Below, piece after piece: positions 35,720-48,953 of a DNA stretch of 64,000 bases. Source of the DNA: Tenebrio molitor. Its lineage: Eukaryota > Arthropoda > Insecta > Coleoptera > Tenebrionidae. How positions within the stretch are numbered: the stretch's first letter is position 1; every line of letters starts with the position of its first letter. The DNA lies in the NCBI RefSeq assembly GCF_963966145.1, contig NC_091051.1, positions 14,756,001 to 14,820,000 on the forward strand, read 5' to 3'. The translations under genes were made by a program, and so were the position numbers. Below the pieces are notes generated by a model that worked only from the letters and a program-made list of their open reading frames with translations, had not been told where the DNA came from and made no database searches.

Positions 35720-36693
35720 AAAAAAAAATCAATTAAATATGTCGTCAGTTATGATCGAGAGTGCATACAAAAATTATAATTTTTGAAGTTTGCCCTAATT
35801 TTCCGACTTTCCTTTGTAATTCTCCCGATTTTTTTTAACAAAAGGAACATTAAATTTTAAAAAATTAAAAATATTGAGCTAAGAATTTGTTTTAGTATTT
35901 TTTTGTAGGTACATAATATACCTACAATTTGATCGTATAGGACATTTTTCTGACTTTGAAGGTCCGACTAATAAAATTATAATATTCACCAAATATAGGG
36001 TGCAGCATTGTGTAGTTGTATTTTCCCAAAGTATTACGATGAAATCTGCATTTACTCCCTGCAGATGAGGAAATGAATATTAGTTCGGAGTTTCTACCTG
36101 ATTTGTCAAGAATTATGAATGAGACAAAAATGACCCTTCTGGTAAAATATTTTTAAGGTAAAATTACAATGAAACGGTTGGTTTCATCTTGTGTCCCTTC
36201 GGTGAATAATTGAATATTATCGGTTTATTAGTCAAAAAAATTTGCTATAGATAAAGTATATGATTATATTATGTACTCGCAAGTAACGATTTTTATTCTT
36301 TACTTATTCTGTACTTGCTCATGTAATAGTAATAGTATACTATTATTTCATACTAGAAGTCTGTTCTGTATCATAATTTTATTGCAAAAATAAAAAATCA
36401 TATTATGTATTTTGTGAAAATCGCATCATCTTTTTTCCTGTGGTAATGGCCGTTGCTATTGTTTTTTACAATGAGTATTTCCTTCATGTGTTTAGCAACC
36501 AATTGCGTGACAAATATTGACCAATCAAAACGAGAAAACAAAAAATAACCCGATAAAATTTCTATAAAATGCACATGTGCAATAATCTGATAAAAAATGC
36601 CGGCACCTGATTTTTTTTTTATTTAATTATTTTGAATAAAAAGGATTGGAAATAATGCGTTTGTTTTCATTCTATTCAGGAAATAATCAGCCG

Positions 36694-36912
36694 TATACCC
36701 CTCGTGCAAAATTTTAATATCGGCAATTTTTTTGCTAATGAACTCAAACATCCATAAATTATTCGGTCAGAAGACCAATTATTATCAAATAAAAGCCCTC
36801 GACTTCGTCTCGTGCTCTTATTTGCTAATAATTTGTCTTCTGACCTCATTTATGGATGTTTTCGTTTATTAGCAAAAAAAATTCCGATAAAAAATTTTGC
36901 ACTTGGGATATA
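36694..36912. repeat. Fold-back element (219 bp)
   Basis: Two ~95-bp arms pair along nearly their whole length: GTGCAAAATTTT, TTTTTTTGCTAAT, ACATCCATAAAT and GGTCAGAAGAC all recur inverted. The short loop contains CTCGACTTCGTCTCG (36798-36812), the CpG-rich core shared with other fold-backs in this window. No ORF. Confidence 0.82.
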
Positions 36913-37943
36913 ATATGTATGTGATTATTTCATTCATCATCATTTTCAATCGTAAGGCTTTATTTTTTGAATTACAGCGATAATTTTTCGATAATTTTTT
37001 ATTGTCCTTCAAATGTTTTTTTTTTTTTATTTTTAAGACAACGGCGAATACTAGTGTCACATTTTTTATTTTTATATCAAATGTCAACATGAGTCGTCAA
37101 CTCCTGACGAGCAACTTGCAACCATTTTAAAAAATGACATTCGCGGTTGCTAATCAACTTTCGTATTACAACTCGATCATTTCGAAGCACTGAAGTGAAC
37201 ATTTTTCGACTTTTGCACTTTTCAATGTCAGATTTGATTTGTATAAATAAAACAGTCTCTGATACTGTTATAACTAACCTACCGGACTCAAATGGATAAT
37301 GTAATCGAACATCTACCGGACAGTATAAAATGAAATATTTTAAATCGTGAATTTTGACATGAAATAAAGGAAAAAATTGTGCTTATTTCATATTTCATGG
37401 TGTATTATTACTGGAAATTATTATTGCACGAAAAAAAAAAGGATAGAGATTTGCATAATATTAAAATGGGTGATATGCCGATGTAATTTGTACCCTTGTA
37501 TAGTCCCCTTTCCGTAAGCGGTTAGCTCAGGTAGCATGTAGGGTTGGTTGTCTACAACATGAAATTTTAACGTTGAGAAATGACTTCATTTTTTTCGTTT
37601 TTTTCAACTAATATTCAAGTAGGAAACACCACTTTTCGTCTGCGTCACATTCATAACAATATCTAGTGAATGACGTGAGATATTTTCGATATCTCTTTTC
37701 ATTTTGCCTACACAGCTTCCAAGCAGAGCATTTTATTTGTGGTTTTTCAACAAATTCGCCAAAACAAAATTATATTTTTCTCTTCATAGTTCACTAATAG
37801 AAATGTTCATAATTTATGTAGTAAAGAGAGAAAACGTTCATCTCGTACTGTTTTCTCAAAAAACGTGATCGAAAATCCACTTTTTCGACCGTTTCAAACT
37901 CAGGTAAACGCGAGCCTTAATGAAATAATTAAACTAAACATTT

Positions 37944-38182
37944 TTTTTTTGTTCGACACTGTCAGAATTTGAGAATTTTCTCCTATGTGAACGGGTTTTG
38001 ATAAATGTCACAACTTGTCAAAACGAAACGTCAAGCTAATTTTAAAGATTTTAAGCGATTTAGAGCCTTTAAGGGCCTCGTCAAACAAAAAAACGTTGTA
38101 TTCAACTAATTCGTGTGTAAATTGGCCCACTCGTGCCAAAAAAGGCCCAATTTACACACAAACTCGTTAAATAAACTACTAT
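37944..38182. mobile_element. Dispersed repeat A, copy 1 (239 bp)
   Basis: About 85-90% identical by eye to 58707-58919: TTTTTTTGTTCGACACTGTC, then TGATAAATGTCACAACTTGT, GCGTCAAGC-like and AACAAAAAAACGTTGTATTC blocks in the same order, ending AACTACTAT. The right third is a hairpin (TAAATTGGCCC / GGGCCAATTTA-type arms). Its tip resembles the fold-back at 15663-15790. Confidence 0.82.
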
Positions 38183-39375
38183 ACTTTAAAATGGGCCTAT
38201 TATTAAATGGGATTTAGCCCCGCACCCCACCAGATAAGAGAGGTTTTAAACATTGGTTGCAAGAAGTCTGTCTGTGACATCTATATATATGAAATTATGA
38301 GGAAAGAAATTTAATATTTTAGGAAAGTCAATATCTATCTACTGTTCAAAACCCCAAAATTTTTCACCGCCAGCAGGAAGTCGGCTACGCCCTTAAGAAC
38401 TGGCGGATCAAATTTTAGGGCAGAGTCTAAGTGGTTTGCCGATGTTAATTTCGTTTTAAATAATTTCCAGGCTTAAATAGTTTTTAAATTACAGACGATT
38501 AAAACTGACTGATAGCTGAATTAATGAATTTAATGCTTTAATAGTCTATAAATCAATACTAGGTAACAGGTATGCTGTAAAAATGTTACAGGTATTAACA
38601 AATCATTTGGTCCACTACCAATTTGGCTTTAATTAACTAACGTTTGTTAAAAAAGTGTACTGACAAGTTGCAAGTGCTTAGATGTGATTTTATTAAACTT
38701 TGGAAATCAATAATTAAAATGTAAAATAATTGTGCATAATTCTGACAGTTTATTTTGAAGTTCAATCAAAATTAATTATTTGACATTTATGACAGTAAAG
38801 GTCAGACTACATTGGGTTTTTTTAATTGACATAAATTGCTGTCCGAAATTCCATGCTCCCAATTGTACAGTCGCGGCCACGGATATAGTCCACGCTTTAT
38901 TGTCATTATGATTGACTTTTGGAATTGAAATCCAAAAATTTGCTATTGTCATATGTATTTCATTCAAATAGTTGCGAACATGCCACCAATACCCTATTTC
39001 AATAAAGTGCAGATAATATCCCTATTTCAAGATTGCACGAAATAAGGAAGCGCGTTTTCATGCAAGTCAGTCAGCCTCAAAATGACAAGTCTTGTAATAG
39101 CAAAAAATGAGGTTACGAATAACTAAGGGGTGCTTTACATCTCATGTCAATGGACTGACAAGTGACAGCTAAAATTCCGTGACCGGAATTGTGCATATCC
39201 TGAAGAAAACAATGAAAAAGCAAGCGAATGTCAAATTTTTAAAATTAAAATTGTAATTGCTAATTCAATATTTTAATAATTTTAAAACTTAATAAAATAT
39301 CGCTATAGAGAATCATAGATTACTTCCATGTTGTTAAATTCTTGAGTAGAATTCGCCATATAGCCTTATACTCGG
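38183..39375. other. Non-coding interval
   Basis: AT-rich sequence without supportable exons or recognised repeats. Confidence 0.4.
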
Positions 39376-39469
39376 ACGATATTGTTATAGGTACAAAATG
39401 AGTGCAAAATTGCGCATACCACCAAAACAATTCGATCACTATCAAAATCAACAGACCTTGCATCCTCAT

Positions 39470-39800
39470 TGTGGGGAATATTTTGCAAAAGGAAGAATTC
39501 AAATCGGTGCATTTTTAAAGAAGTCATCGTGGACGGAAAAAATTGGACAAAATTGGTATATTTTCAAAATCACTGATCACTGATCAGATTGCTGTCAAAA
39601 TCAGTAAGTCTGGACAAATATTTTGCCAGAAAAAGATTCCAATTGGTACATTTTTGCAGAGTTATTGTGAACGAAAGAAAATTCCACAATCTCTATTTTT
39701 GTTTTAAAGATAGTACAAGTCTGACCTTATCTCGCACACGATTTTTTCGATGCCATCACCATAGGTTAATTTTCTTACGGAACATGGAAATAAAAAATGA
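39470..39800. repeat. Repeat B, two direct units
   Basis: Two units about 140 bp apart (starting near 39478 and 39618) share ATATTTTGC, an Asn/Ile-coding-looking A-rich stretch, GGTRCATTTTT and GTGRACGRAA. A related unit and the downstream tail (GATTTTTT-GAT-CCAT-ACCATA) recur at 58575-58670 and 58966-59020, where repeat A splits them. Origin unknown. Confidence 0.55.
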
Positions 39801-40310
39801 AAATAGTTGAGAGGAAAGGCCAAAAAAATAGTTTCCTTTAGTAAAATTTTCCAAGAACATTCATTTTTTGTTGGACAGGTATAAGAAACTATTAATTTAA
39901 ATGAAGATATTCTTTCTCGGAATATATAAATTCATTTAGCAGGTAGATTTAGATAACAGTAGTGTTTGTGAAATATGTTTCCCAAGCAAATAAAAAAAAT
40001 AATTTAAATGTCTTCGTTTTAATTGGTTCCAAGTGGTTTCACAAAACTAACACAAAACAACATAAAAAATATGACACTAATTTAAAAGAAATATGTATCT
40101 GATATACACATTCGTCTTAATTTAGAATATTTTTAAACGATTACGACTTTATTTAATGACTTTATTTTCGCGTCAACTTAAATTTTAACTGAAAACATAT
40201 GTTTTTTTTTTTGTATTTCGACAAGCAGACGACTAAAAAAATTGCCAAAAATTATCCACTTAAAATTACTCTAATAGAAATAATTTGCTACATTATGTTG
40301 TAGTAACAGG

Positions 40311-40515
40311 AAAGCCGATTTAACTAGTTTAAATAGTTAAAAGCCGGTTTCAACTTTCAACAGCGGTTTTAACTTTAAAACCACCTTTAACTAAAAATTG
40401 TGTTTCATATTCATTAAAGGCGCCTTTAAATCCTTAAAACCCACTTTAACTTTAAAAGCTCGTTGTCGGCCTTTTATCTCGTTAAAGGTGGATTTAAATA
40501 GGGATTATAACCTCA
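40311..40515. repeat. TTTAAC-rich imperfect repeat with inverted symmetry
   Basis: Many copies of TTTAAC/GTTAAA and AAACC in a short space, with the left end (GCCGATTTAAC) roughly inverted at the right end (GTTAAAGGTGGATTTAAATA). A similar composition occurs at 41165-41271, where GTCTCCTTTA and TAAAGGAGAC pair. Possibly degraded MITEs. Confidence 0.38.
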
Positions 40516-42514
40516 ATTACATGACAAGTGTCATTTCTCGAGTGCATTGCCACAAATTGCTGCATTTTTTTTGTAAATTAGTAGATACCCAGTAATTCTA
40601 ATTTCAATGGATAATCGCGTGCAGGCACACTTATTATTCAGACAGAATTATAGCGAGGGGGAGACAAGTGCGGCAATTGATTATAAATCAACATTTCGGA
40701 AACTTGTAGGTATTTAAAAAATAAATATATTCCATGAATTAATTAGTTTTTATTGCTCAATTGTTTTCTTGCTAATTCAACCTGTACCTAAGTCTAATAA
40801 CAGTTTTTTTCCTTTCATGTTCTTCTCTTTCCTCTCTTCTCTTTAAGTGTAGGAGCTCATTTTTTTTGCTTTAGATTTATAAAATTCTTCCTTCACCTGA
40901 AAGGTTGGATTTTGCATCTTTGGTCGCAATCTTTTATTAATCGGCTGTTTTAATTTGGCGCTGCTCCACTAGCACAATGTAAAATGCAGAATGTAAACAA
41001 AAATTAAAATACTCGAAATACGGTTCAAAGTCTGAGGGAAACAGTTACAAGTTACCAAAACTTTCAAATTCAAACGTTTAGTGTAAAATTCCCTAGGAAA
41101 ATGACTACGTAGGTATATGATTCGTTTTCGAACTAATGCAAATTTTAACTAAAGTTTGGATCGTCCGTGTTTATGAAACACAGTCTCCTTTATTTTAGAT
41201 TTAAAGTCGCATTTACCTTAAACGCCCATTTTATTAAAGGAGACTTTAGGGTCGGATTATGAAACCGTAAAATGATTCTTGGTGGACCTTAAAATTGAGT
41301 AATTAATGGGTTGTAGTAAACTTCGTTTTGGAATGTGCCACTATGGTCAGTTTTTCGAAAAGTTTCTTGGAAAGGATAAAGTTAACGAACCATAAATATT
41401 TCAGGTAGACTCTAGCCATCATAAAGGTAGAAACTCGCGGAGACGGACTAACAAAATTCAAGACCTAAATTTAAAATTTTCTCGAACTCAATTCTGAGGA
41501 TAGCTGAGTCGCAGATTGATGGCGTGATTGCGGCAAATTGCTTGTCAGAACGCGAAACCTTGTTAATCACATTGTAATCTAATAGGATTAATTTAAAAGT
41601 GAACAATTAATATTTTCACATTATAACGAAGGAAACTTTAATTGTTCATATTAATATTTCCTTTCGTCGAGACGTAACGCAACCATTGTACCTAATGCTT
41701 AATTATCCAAGATTTCCAACTGAAATGACCATAACTTAACAACATCGTGCAATATTTTGTACACCGTTGAGATTATAATTTTCAGGAATTAGGAAGTGCT
41801 CAACGAAAATCTAACTTTTCGTGACTGGTAATTGCGTCGTGTTCAATTTCAATTTTATGGATATTAAAAAGTGATGTGGAATACACGTTTAATGGTGTAA
41901 GACCATATCCGATTGTTGTTGTAAAAAGGTATGATTTTTGCCTAATTTGTCGTACAAGCCATCATCCGTGACCAATGATTCTGATATTTTATAAATGTTG
42001 AGAGTGCAATTAACGACTTACGTAATTGCGTACCCTCCAGCATTATTTTTTGTGGACGCCACCTTAACTTCCTAGAAACTGTAAACAATAACATTAATAT
42101 TTACACCATAAAGACTCTTTAAATGGAACCTTCCGCACCACCATACAAAGACAAAAAGATAACTTGAAAGACACATGATGTGTACTTGCCGTATTTGGGT
42201 GGTATTATATTTTATTTAGATTTAATTTATGTAACAAGACATTGAAAATGCAATAATATGATGTCCATTGGAAATCCCTCCGAATTTGATATTCCATAAA
42301 ATAGAAATAAAAAAATTACATCTGCTTATCACCCACTCCTTTAGTATATGTCAAAGTACATTAAGATTGGGCCATGACGTGATCTCTACAGGTGTAAAGC
42401 AAAATAACACAAAATGTTTTGTAGACACTTTGATTACTTAAATGATACGTTGTGGTTCGTTTTTCGATTTTTCCAAAAATTAAATTAATTAAAATTTTAC
42501 TTTCACACTTGCAC
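40516..42514. other. Non-coding interval
   Basis: AT-rich. It contains the small inverted repeat at 41165-41271; no exon or RNA gene is supportable. Confidence 0.4.
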
Positions 42515-45299
42515 TTAAGGGTGACCGATACCAGCGTTGACTAGAGTGTATTTCATTAATTGCAAAGAACTCAGTTAATACGCAATCATTCGTCAAGTGT
42601 CATACATCAAATTAAAGGTTTTTTAATTCTCCAGACCGCAGCGTTATACTTTTTTTTATAAGAAAAAAAGATTGTCTGATGATATGATAAAAACCTAAAG
42701 TGCGCGGCTTTAATTCGATTTTTTATTACCTAAATTTCAATATTATGCTTCCAGATTTTGTAGAATGAATCTAAATAAGTTTACTGAGTCCGCTGCGTTG
42801 TGAAATTGTGGATGAAACATTTGTTTTTTTTTATATTGAGCTTAATGTAAAAGTTAAATTTTTCGTCTTCCAGGCGAACATTTCGTTAGAATATTTTGTA
42901 ATTCTATACAATATATTTACCTTTACCTACTACATTAAATAACAATTAAAAAAAACAGAAGTTGTGGAAGTTATTCATTTATAAATTTGCGAATAAAAAC
43001 GGTTTTAGTTCATCGCTTTTGCCACCAGAGGCAGTAGAGGCACATCTTTTCTCCGATTTCAAAACTACCTACCTGTTTAGGAACGGGACAAATCCGGGGG
43101 TTAGTTTGGGCCGCCGATCAGTTTTCAACCAGGAAATTTTATGACTTTACAGATAATACCCTGTCCCGGTATTATTCGAATTTCTTCAGAAATTCTAATA
43201 TAAACTATGACCGTACAGAGCGAATTAATTTTTGCTTTTTTTTTATGAAAACTAATTTTTGGAATTAAATATTAGGTTTTTTTAAAAATATGTACGTATA
43301 AAAATAATGAATAAATTGTTGTCTAATTTAGTCCGCACATTATTACGTCAACGTCATTAACATTATATAACATATATACCGGGTGTATTATGAAAAATCT
43401 TTGGTGCTGTAACTTCCTTATTTTTCAGACGATTTTAATAATTGATGTGTCAAGCAAAATCGTTTTAAATGGGCTACAATTTGAATTGATCCAATATTTG
43501 TTCTTGAGTTCTGTTTTTGACAAATGATAGTCAACTTTTTTTTTCAAATTGCACCATTAACTTTTTTTGCTCAGTTTTATAGAGATTTTTATTTAGAATA
43601 TGAAAATGTAAACAACATGTTCATGCATAGAAATAAAAAGAAGAAATTAAAAATAAGGTTTTTTTTTTTGATCAAGCAGTCACATTAAACAATAATAAAA
43701 GTGCATTCTAGACAATGTCTATTTGACTCCGTCGATAACAGAAATGATTTAGTAACAAGAATCAAAGTATTGAATTGATCTCATCAGTTCATCATGTAAA
43801 AGAAACTTTTAAAAAACGCAAGCCATTGCTCAAATCGTTGATAACTGGCTGCGACTTCGCAGGTAATAAACTGGATATACATACAGGGTGAACCATCGTA
43901 TAGCATTTTCTCAATAAACCATATTTCTAATCATTCTAGAAATTTGAATTTTGCGGTCAATGATCTACACTGAAAGTACTACAACATGGATTTTTTATTT
44001 TTTCAAACAGACGCTCCAAATGGCGTCAGGACGCTAAAACATGAAAAAATTAGAATTATTTAATTTTTTTATCGACTCCCTGGATTGAAAATACCACAGA
44101 GAACTCATTTCTGATATTAAAAATTATGAAGGAAGCATTGATTTCAAATTAATTGACGTAATAATTTTTGGTACCAAAATGTGAGTAATTTATGACGACG
44201 ATCCTCGATGGGTCATATTCCTGATTGTGATTGACAATGGTCACTTACCGCAAACAACCAGCTGTAAATCATAACTGGCGGCGCGGTCCTGGATTTGTAA
44301 GCTATTGGAGCCCCTTGTAAATCAAACTTTACCACCGTGTGATGATTTCTATCATTTTAAAATACTACCATAAATATGCTACTACTTTGCTCGTAGATGT
44401 TAAATGTCAGTTTATTCAGTTATTATCCTGATTTAAATGGCAACTTTTGTATAATCATAATCAACATTGCCCTGTGGATGAGATTGTAAGAAAAAAGTCC
44501 GGATTGCTTTATTACTTTGATAATAAAATGCTATCAAAATCAACTTTCACATCAATTTTGTTTTCTAAAAAATAATTATGCCATGTTGTAGTATCAAAAT
44601 TGAAGATCATTTCCTCCACTTTTCATTTTTTTGTGACCATTTTAAATAGGTTAAATTTAAAAAATGCCATACGATGGTCCACCCTGTATAGCAGCTATAC
44701 CGCAGATCAAGAAAATCGCTACAAAATTGTAACAATAAATATCACTTTTGTAATAAATGAATTGGAGTAGATAGAGAGTGATAGAATGATAGGAGTAATA
44801 AATTAGTGAATTAAAAAAATTAAAACCTGTATTTCTTTTTTCTTGTTTTTTGCCTAATACTTTACGGAATTAGAAAAAATCTTGTATGTAATTCGTTGCA
44901 AAAACATGTCTTTTTCGCATACGACGTCTAATGTGTCTAATGCGAAAAAGACATTTATTTATGGGCGTGAATTTTGGGACTTCATATTATTGGATCATTT
45001 TAATCTATTATAATATTAATAATTTTATTATTGGACAATTTTCCAGAAGAAAATTATGTCTTACATTCTTAGACAAAATAAGAAATGTATTTATTGTTTG
45101 TCTGATAAACCAGATTAAACCATAAAACTCCGAGAACCTTTCGGTAAGGGCATGGAAACGGTCAGGGCCTCAGGGCTTATTATTTCAGGTAAAAATTCAG
45201 TTTGGTTTCCATACTTATCTATATACTCTACTGTGTATTAGTGGCTGCGTTATAAAGGTGGCAAAACTGAAACACTTCGCCAGTATCGGTCACCCTTAA
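42515..45299. mobile_element. Candidate second TTAA-flanked inverted-repeat pair (2.8 kb)
   Basis: TTAA at 42515-42518 is followed by GGGTGACCGATACCAGCG. Its complement with two differences (CGCCAGTATCGGTCACCC) precedes TTAA at 45296-45299. The span is close to that of the 35111-37920 pair although the arm sequence differs. The TA-flanked element at 43884-44686 lies inside. No transposase frame visible. Two unrelated short-repeat copies are an alternative. Confidence 0.42.
43884..44686. mobile_element. TIR element, CAGGGTG type (803 bp), TA-flanked
   Basis: CAGGGTGAACCATCGTATAG at the left is complemented at the right end by ATACGATGGTCCACCCTG, and TA flanks both ends (43882-43883, 44687-44688). 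That is the pattern of Tc1/mariner-type target duplication. No transposase ORF, so non-autonomous or decayed. Confidence 0.78.
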
Positions 45300-46623
45300 T
45301 GGATCCCTCTTGAGCAAGTTGGAATAAGAGAACGGAATATACTTAGAGGCAATCAACAAACAACGTAGTTGGTGAGCAACAAAAATTGTTATTGCCAATT
45401 GTTGATACTGTTTTGATAACGTCAAACTTTCACTTGTTAAGGTCTTTCGAACAAAAAACTGAAGCAGACAACAAAAACCCAAATGAATTTGAAGGTTGAC
45501 CTCTTGGTTATAAATAGACGTGACACTTTGAACCCTCAAGTTTTTTTGACAAATCATTAATCAAGAAAAAATGCGAAAGAATATTGAACCATACCACACG
45601 ACATGTTCCGTTAAAAAAATAAACCCGTTATACAGCTTAGCAGTTCATAAAATGGCAATTACGCCTATAAGGAGATTGTGTAACTTGAAAAATCGTTTAG
45701 ATATTATTATATCACATCCTGCGTATTCTTTTGCGTCCAACTTTCAGCTACCAGCGATGGTATTCGTGAATGGTGGGTTAGATTAGAAGTTCGTAAAATA
45801 CGAAAAAGTGCAGTTTTATGAATCGCATAAAAGACAAAAATGGACCAAAACAGCAAAGTCTAGCAACAATAAAGTGGTCTTGTTTGGAAGACTTTGTAAA
45901 AATTAACCGTAAAAATATTTATGAGGTGTAAAATGAATGCGTCAAACATTATTTAAAGCAAGAAGAGCAGAATAAAAAATTATCAAGTTTAATATACTTG
46001 GTCCAAGATTCTTTTTGTTTTTGTTTTATGTTTGAGTTTTCTTGTGGGCCCTATTTTAAGAAATGACTTTTTGTGCACATTTCGAGAAACGCTTTGAAGT
46101 CTAATTTTGTGTCGTTCGATGCAGACAAAACAGGCTTCGGCCACGTAGACTCCATCATTTTGAGAAGTATTCCAGTGAGAATTAACACCTCATTTTTTAT
46201 ACAGGTTTTCATTAATACCATCGACCCAGAAACGAATTTTAAACAGTGTATTATTGCAGTGTATTGGCACCTGTTGGCCGTAAATTTGCTAAGGGTCATA
46301 AATAATAAACGAAAGCACAAGTGAAAATGTCGATTTAATGTGTTGCAAGTTCATTAAAACGTTACCACACGAAACATAATAGTTGAAGAAGAGAAAATTA
46401 AACAATTTCCACGTGCCTGTCGTATTTTCATCAACCCGTCTACCTGAGTGTGTTGAAATAACGCAAAATTTACGTCCCGTGGCGGTGTTATCATCGTAAC
46501 GGTTCAATTAACTCGATGATCGTTTCAAAACACCGATCAATTTGCATAATCACAAAGTGTGCACTCGGCAATTGCTGCCAATGCGCTTTGCTTGCAAGTC
46601 TGCAATCGTTTAATTGTTTTCAG

Positions 46624-46823
46624 TCGAAGAATGGCGTTCGGAAGGAGTAACGTGTCGAGGAACCGGAACAGTTGGGGACCGATGTCGGTACCGACGGGGT
46701 TCCACCGTCCCGAGCCTGACGAAGAGTTCGCCGAGGAGTACACCGAAAGGATGATGAGTGCCCAGATGAGACAACTCGATCCGTTGAAAGAAGACCTGGC
46801 CGACTGGATCAACAAAACACTCG
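46624..46823 (+). CDS. GAS2-like calponin-homology protein, N-terminal exon
   Basis: An acceptor (TGTTTTCAG, AG at 46622-46623) and a donor (CTCG|GTAAGTG) bound the exon; ATG at 46631 opens 64 codons. The frame begins MAFGRSNVSRNRNSWGPMSV and ends QLDPLKEDLADWINKTL. The segment EEYTERMMSAQMRQLDPLKE followed by DLADWINKTLG aligns by eye with the start of the calponin-homology domain of GAS2 (PMKEDLALWLTNLLG). GAS2 proteins link actin, by the CH domain, to microtubules, by a C-terminal GAR domain. The rest of the CH domain (ligand-binding core, FARDN-type motif) and any GAR exon were not found up to 64 kb, so the gene is partial here, probably with long introns. Confidence 0.68.
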
Positions 46824-48950
46824 GTAAGTGGTGGAACAGATCGTTATTTCGGTGGCTTCGGGAACATGATCCTCTTCAACGATCAAATAATAAACCTTCA
46901 CCCGAAAAGATCTTCGGCTTGTTTGAACTGTGTCGCAAATCAAAATAAACAAACCGGAGATTCTATTTACTAACGTTTCGGTGTGTTTTGTAAACAAATC
47001 TTTGTACACCTCTTCGTTACAAGTGTCACTACTATTTTTACAGTGTGACAGGTTTCTCGATATGGAAGTCCACCTCACTGATCCGTTTGAGATCGCAGAG
47101 GTTGGTGGGCTTCGAATCAGTTCCGGAATGCATTTCATCATCGGACTCCTTAGCGTGTGTACTTCGTGCCGACAACACTTAAAGGTTGTTCCGACATAAA
47201 ATCAACTTCATTTGACACGCCTTTAAAATGCTCCCTAACTTTGCAAGTGGTTATTGAGTATCCGATTATGAAAATACATTATCTGGTTCTTGAAGTCTCG
47301 CGGATCCGTTTCAGCGTTGGAATTGTTCCGTGTCCTTCGTACGCTCCACTGAGATATCGCTTAATTCGCTTCATGACAAAGCGCACATCCTGAAATTGTT
47401 CGTTGCATTAAGTCGATTTTAGAATGCTGAAAATTTACACGGAAAATAACGGAGATCGGAATTATTTGCAGGGAAATGTCTGATGTTTTGCATGGAATAC
47501 TTTCTGCATGCATGCATAATTTGTTGCATTCAAAAATGTTTACTTCTTTGTTAGAGTGGGAATAGTTCGTGAAAACTTCACGTTCTTAGAGGTACAATGA
47601 GGAAAACTAAACAAATCAATATTGTAGTGGCAGCTTTCGTAACAATTAAGTATACGAAAGTGAGATTTTTATCTCGTGTCAGTGAGAGATTTTCAGTTGC
47701 ACTCATTGTCAGAGCAGGTGCAGTCTACGGTGATTTTATTTCAAATTTTATTTTTGTCTCTCACGTCGGCCGAAGAAATTAAATGCGAAGTTGCGATTAA
47801 CGAAAATAATTGTGAAAAATGAAACCAGCTAGAGGAAAGTGGGCATTTAATTAAATTATTAGTAATTAAATCATTTACTTTGGCCTGTTTTTTGAAGTTG
47901 TCTGCAAAACTGTTACTGGACACCTTAAAAGGCAGATTTTAATTAATTGAAGCCTTATTAATTCCCAATTCCTGTTAATAACAGTCAGTCAATAAATTAT
48001 TTGAGTATATTTTTGTAGCTTCACTTTGAAAGTAACTTTTGCAATCACATTATCTAGTTTAGGATCTAACAAGATTTCCGTAAATAGTCCATTTTGTTAT
48101 GTGATCGGCTTTCGATTGTATCATGTTCAAATAATAGTTGTTTACGACATAAGTGTCGCAACGTGTCATGTTGTTACAAGATGGGAAAATTGTGATAACC
48201 CATCCGGCATCCTAATATGAAGCGACGATATGACTACATATTTATCATATATTTTATCTACTATCAATTGCTTTCGTAATTAATATTTAATTAGCGCATG
48301 TGAAACAATAATACATATTACACAATAGTAGGTTAGAGATAGGTATTGTTTATTTTCGTGACGCTTGTGTCAACATTGTGGAAATACAGATGTTTGAAAC
48401 CAGAAAGTATCTTCTCCGGCATCGGAATTTCAGCAAATGCGGCTGTCGCAACTTCGATACAATCGAAATCGCGACAAAAGTACGAAAATTTACCTTGTAG
48501 TTAACTTTACCACACTAGTACGGTAAAGTATGTCATTACCACATTCAAATGAATATCATTAAGTTTGATTTATGTATTACGAGTGGAATTAAAAAAATAG
48601 TTTTTATTCATTATACTCGTACATCTACTGCTGCTTGCAAGAAAATTATTATATGTTATCAGTACATAGACTACTCAGAATTGATTCAAAAGACCCACTG
48701 GTGAAGGTGAATCGCAGTGGAGACGTATTGTATTGGACAGATTAATGACAAAATTGTGGAGATATTGAAATCTTTCCTAAGATTGTGCGTGATGATTTGA
48801 AGAGTTTGGAAAAGATGTCAGAAATAATAATTAGGATAAGAATTATCTTGGGAAAAAATTGCTTTTTAAAATATCACAAGAAAATTCCGACTGAGTTTCT
48901 TCAGAAACAACATTACAAAAGTTTCCAGCAACTTGATCGGAACTTGAAGA
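46824..48950. other. Non-coding interval, probably intron of the GAS2-like gene
   Basis: No continuation of the CH domain seen. TGCATGCATGCA-type alternating sequence occurs near 47505. Otherwise AT-rich with short unrecognised ORFs. Confidence 0.4.
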
Positions 48951-48953
48951 CCG

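Larger units (their letters stand above)
35111..37920. mobile_element. Candidate TTAA-flanked inverted-repeat element (2.8 kb)
   Basis: TTAA at 35111-35114 is followed by GGCTCGCGTTTACCTGA. The exact complement, TCAGGTAAACGCGAGCC, precedes TTAA at 37917-37920. TTAA target duplications are the hallmark of piggyBac-type elements, but the usual CCC tip is absent and no transposase frame remains. The interior contains the fold-back element at 36694-36912 and a possible LINE scrap near 35.39 kb. Alternatively these are two independent copies of a short repeat in opposite orientation. Confidence 0.45.

Noticed and set aside
45228..45557. 109-codon minus-strand frame, considered as transposase
   Set aside because: No DDE or helix-turn-helix signature could be seen; it overlaps the right end of the TTAA-flanked interval but may be chance.
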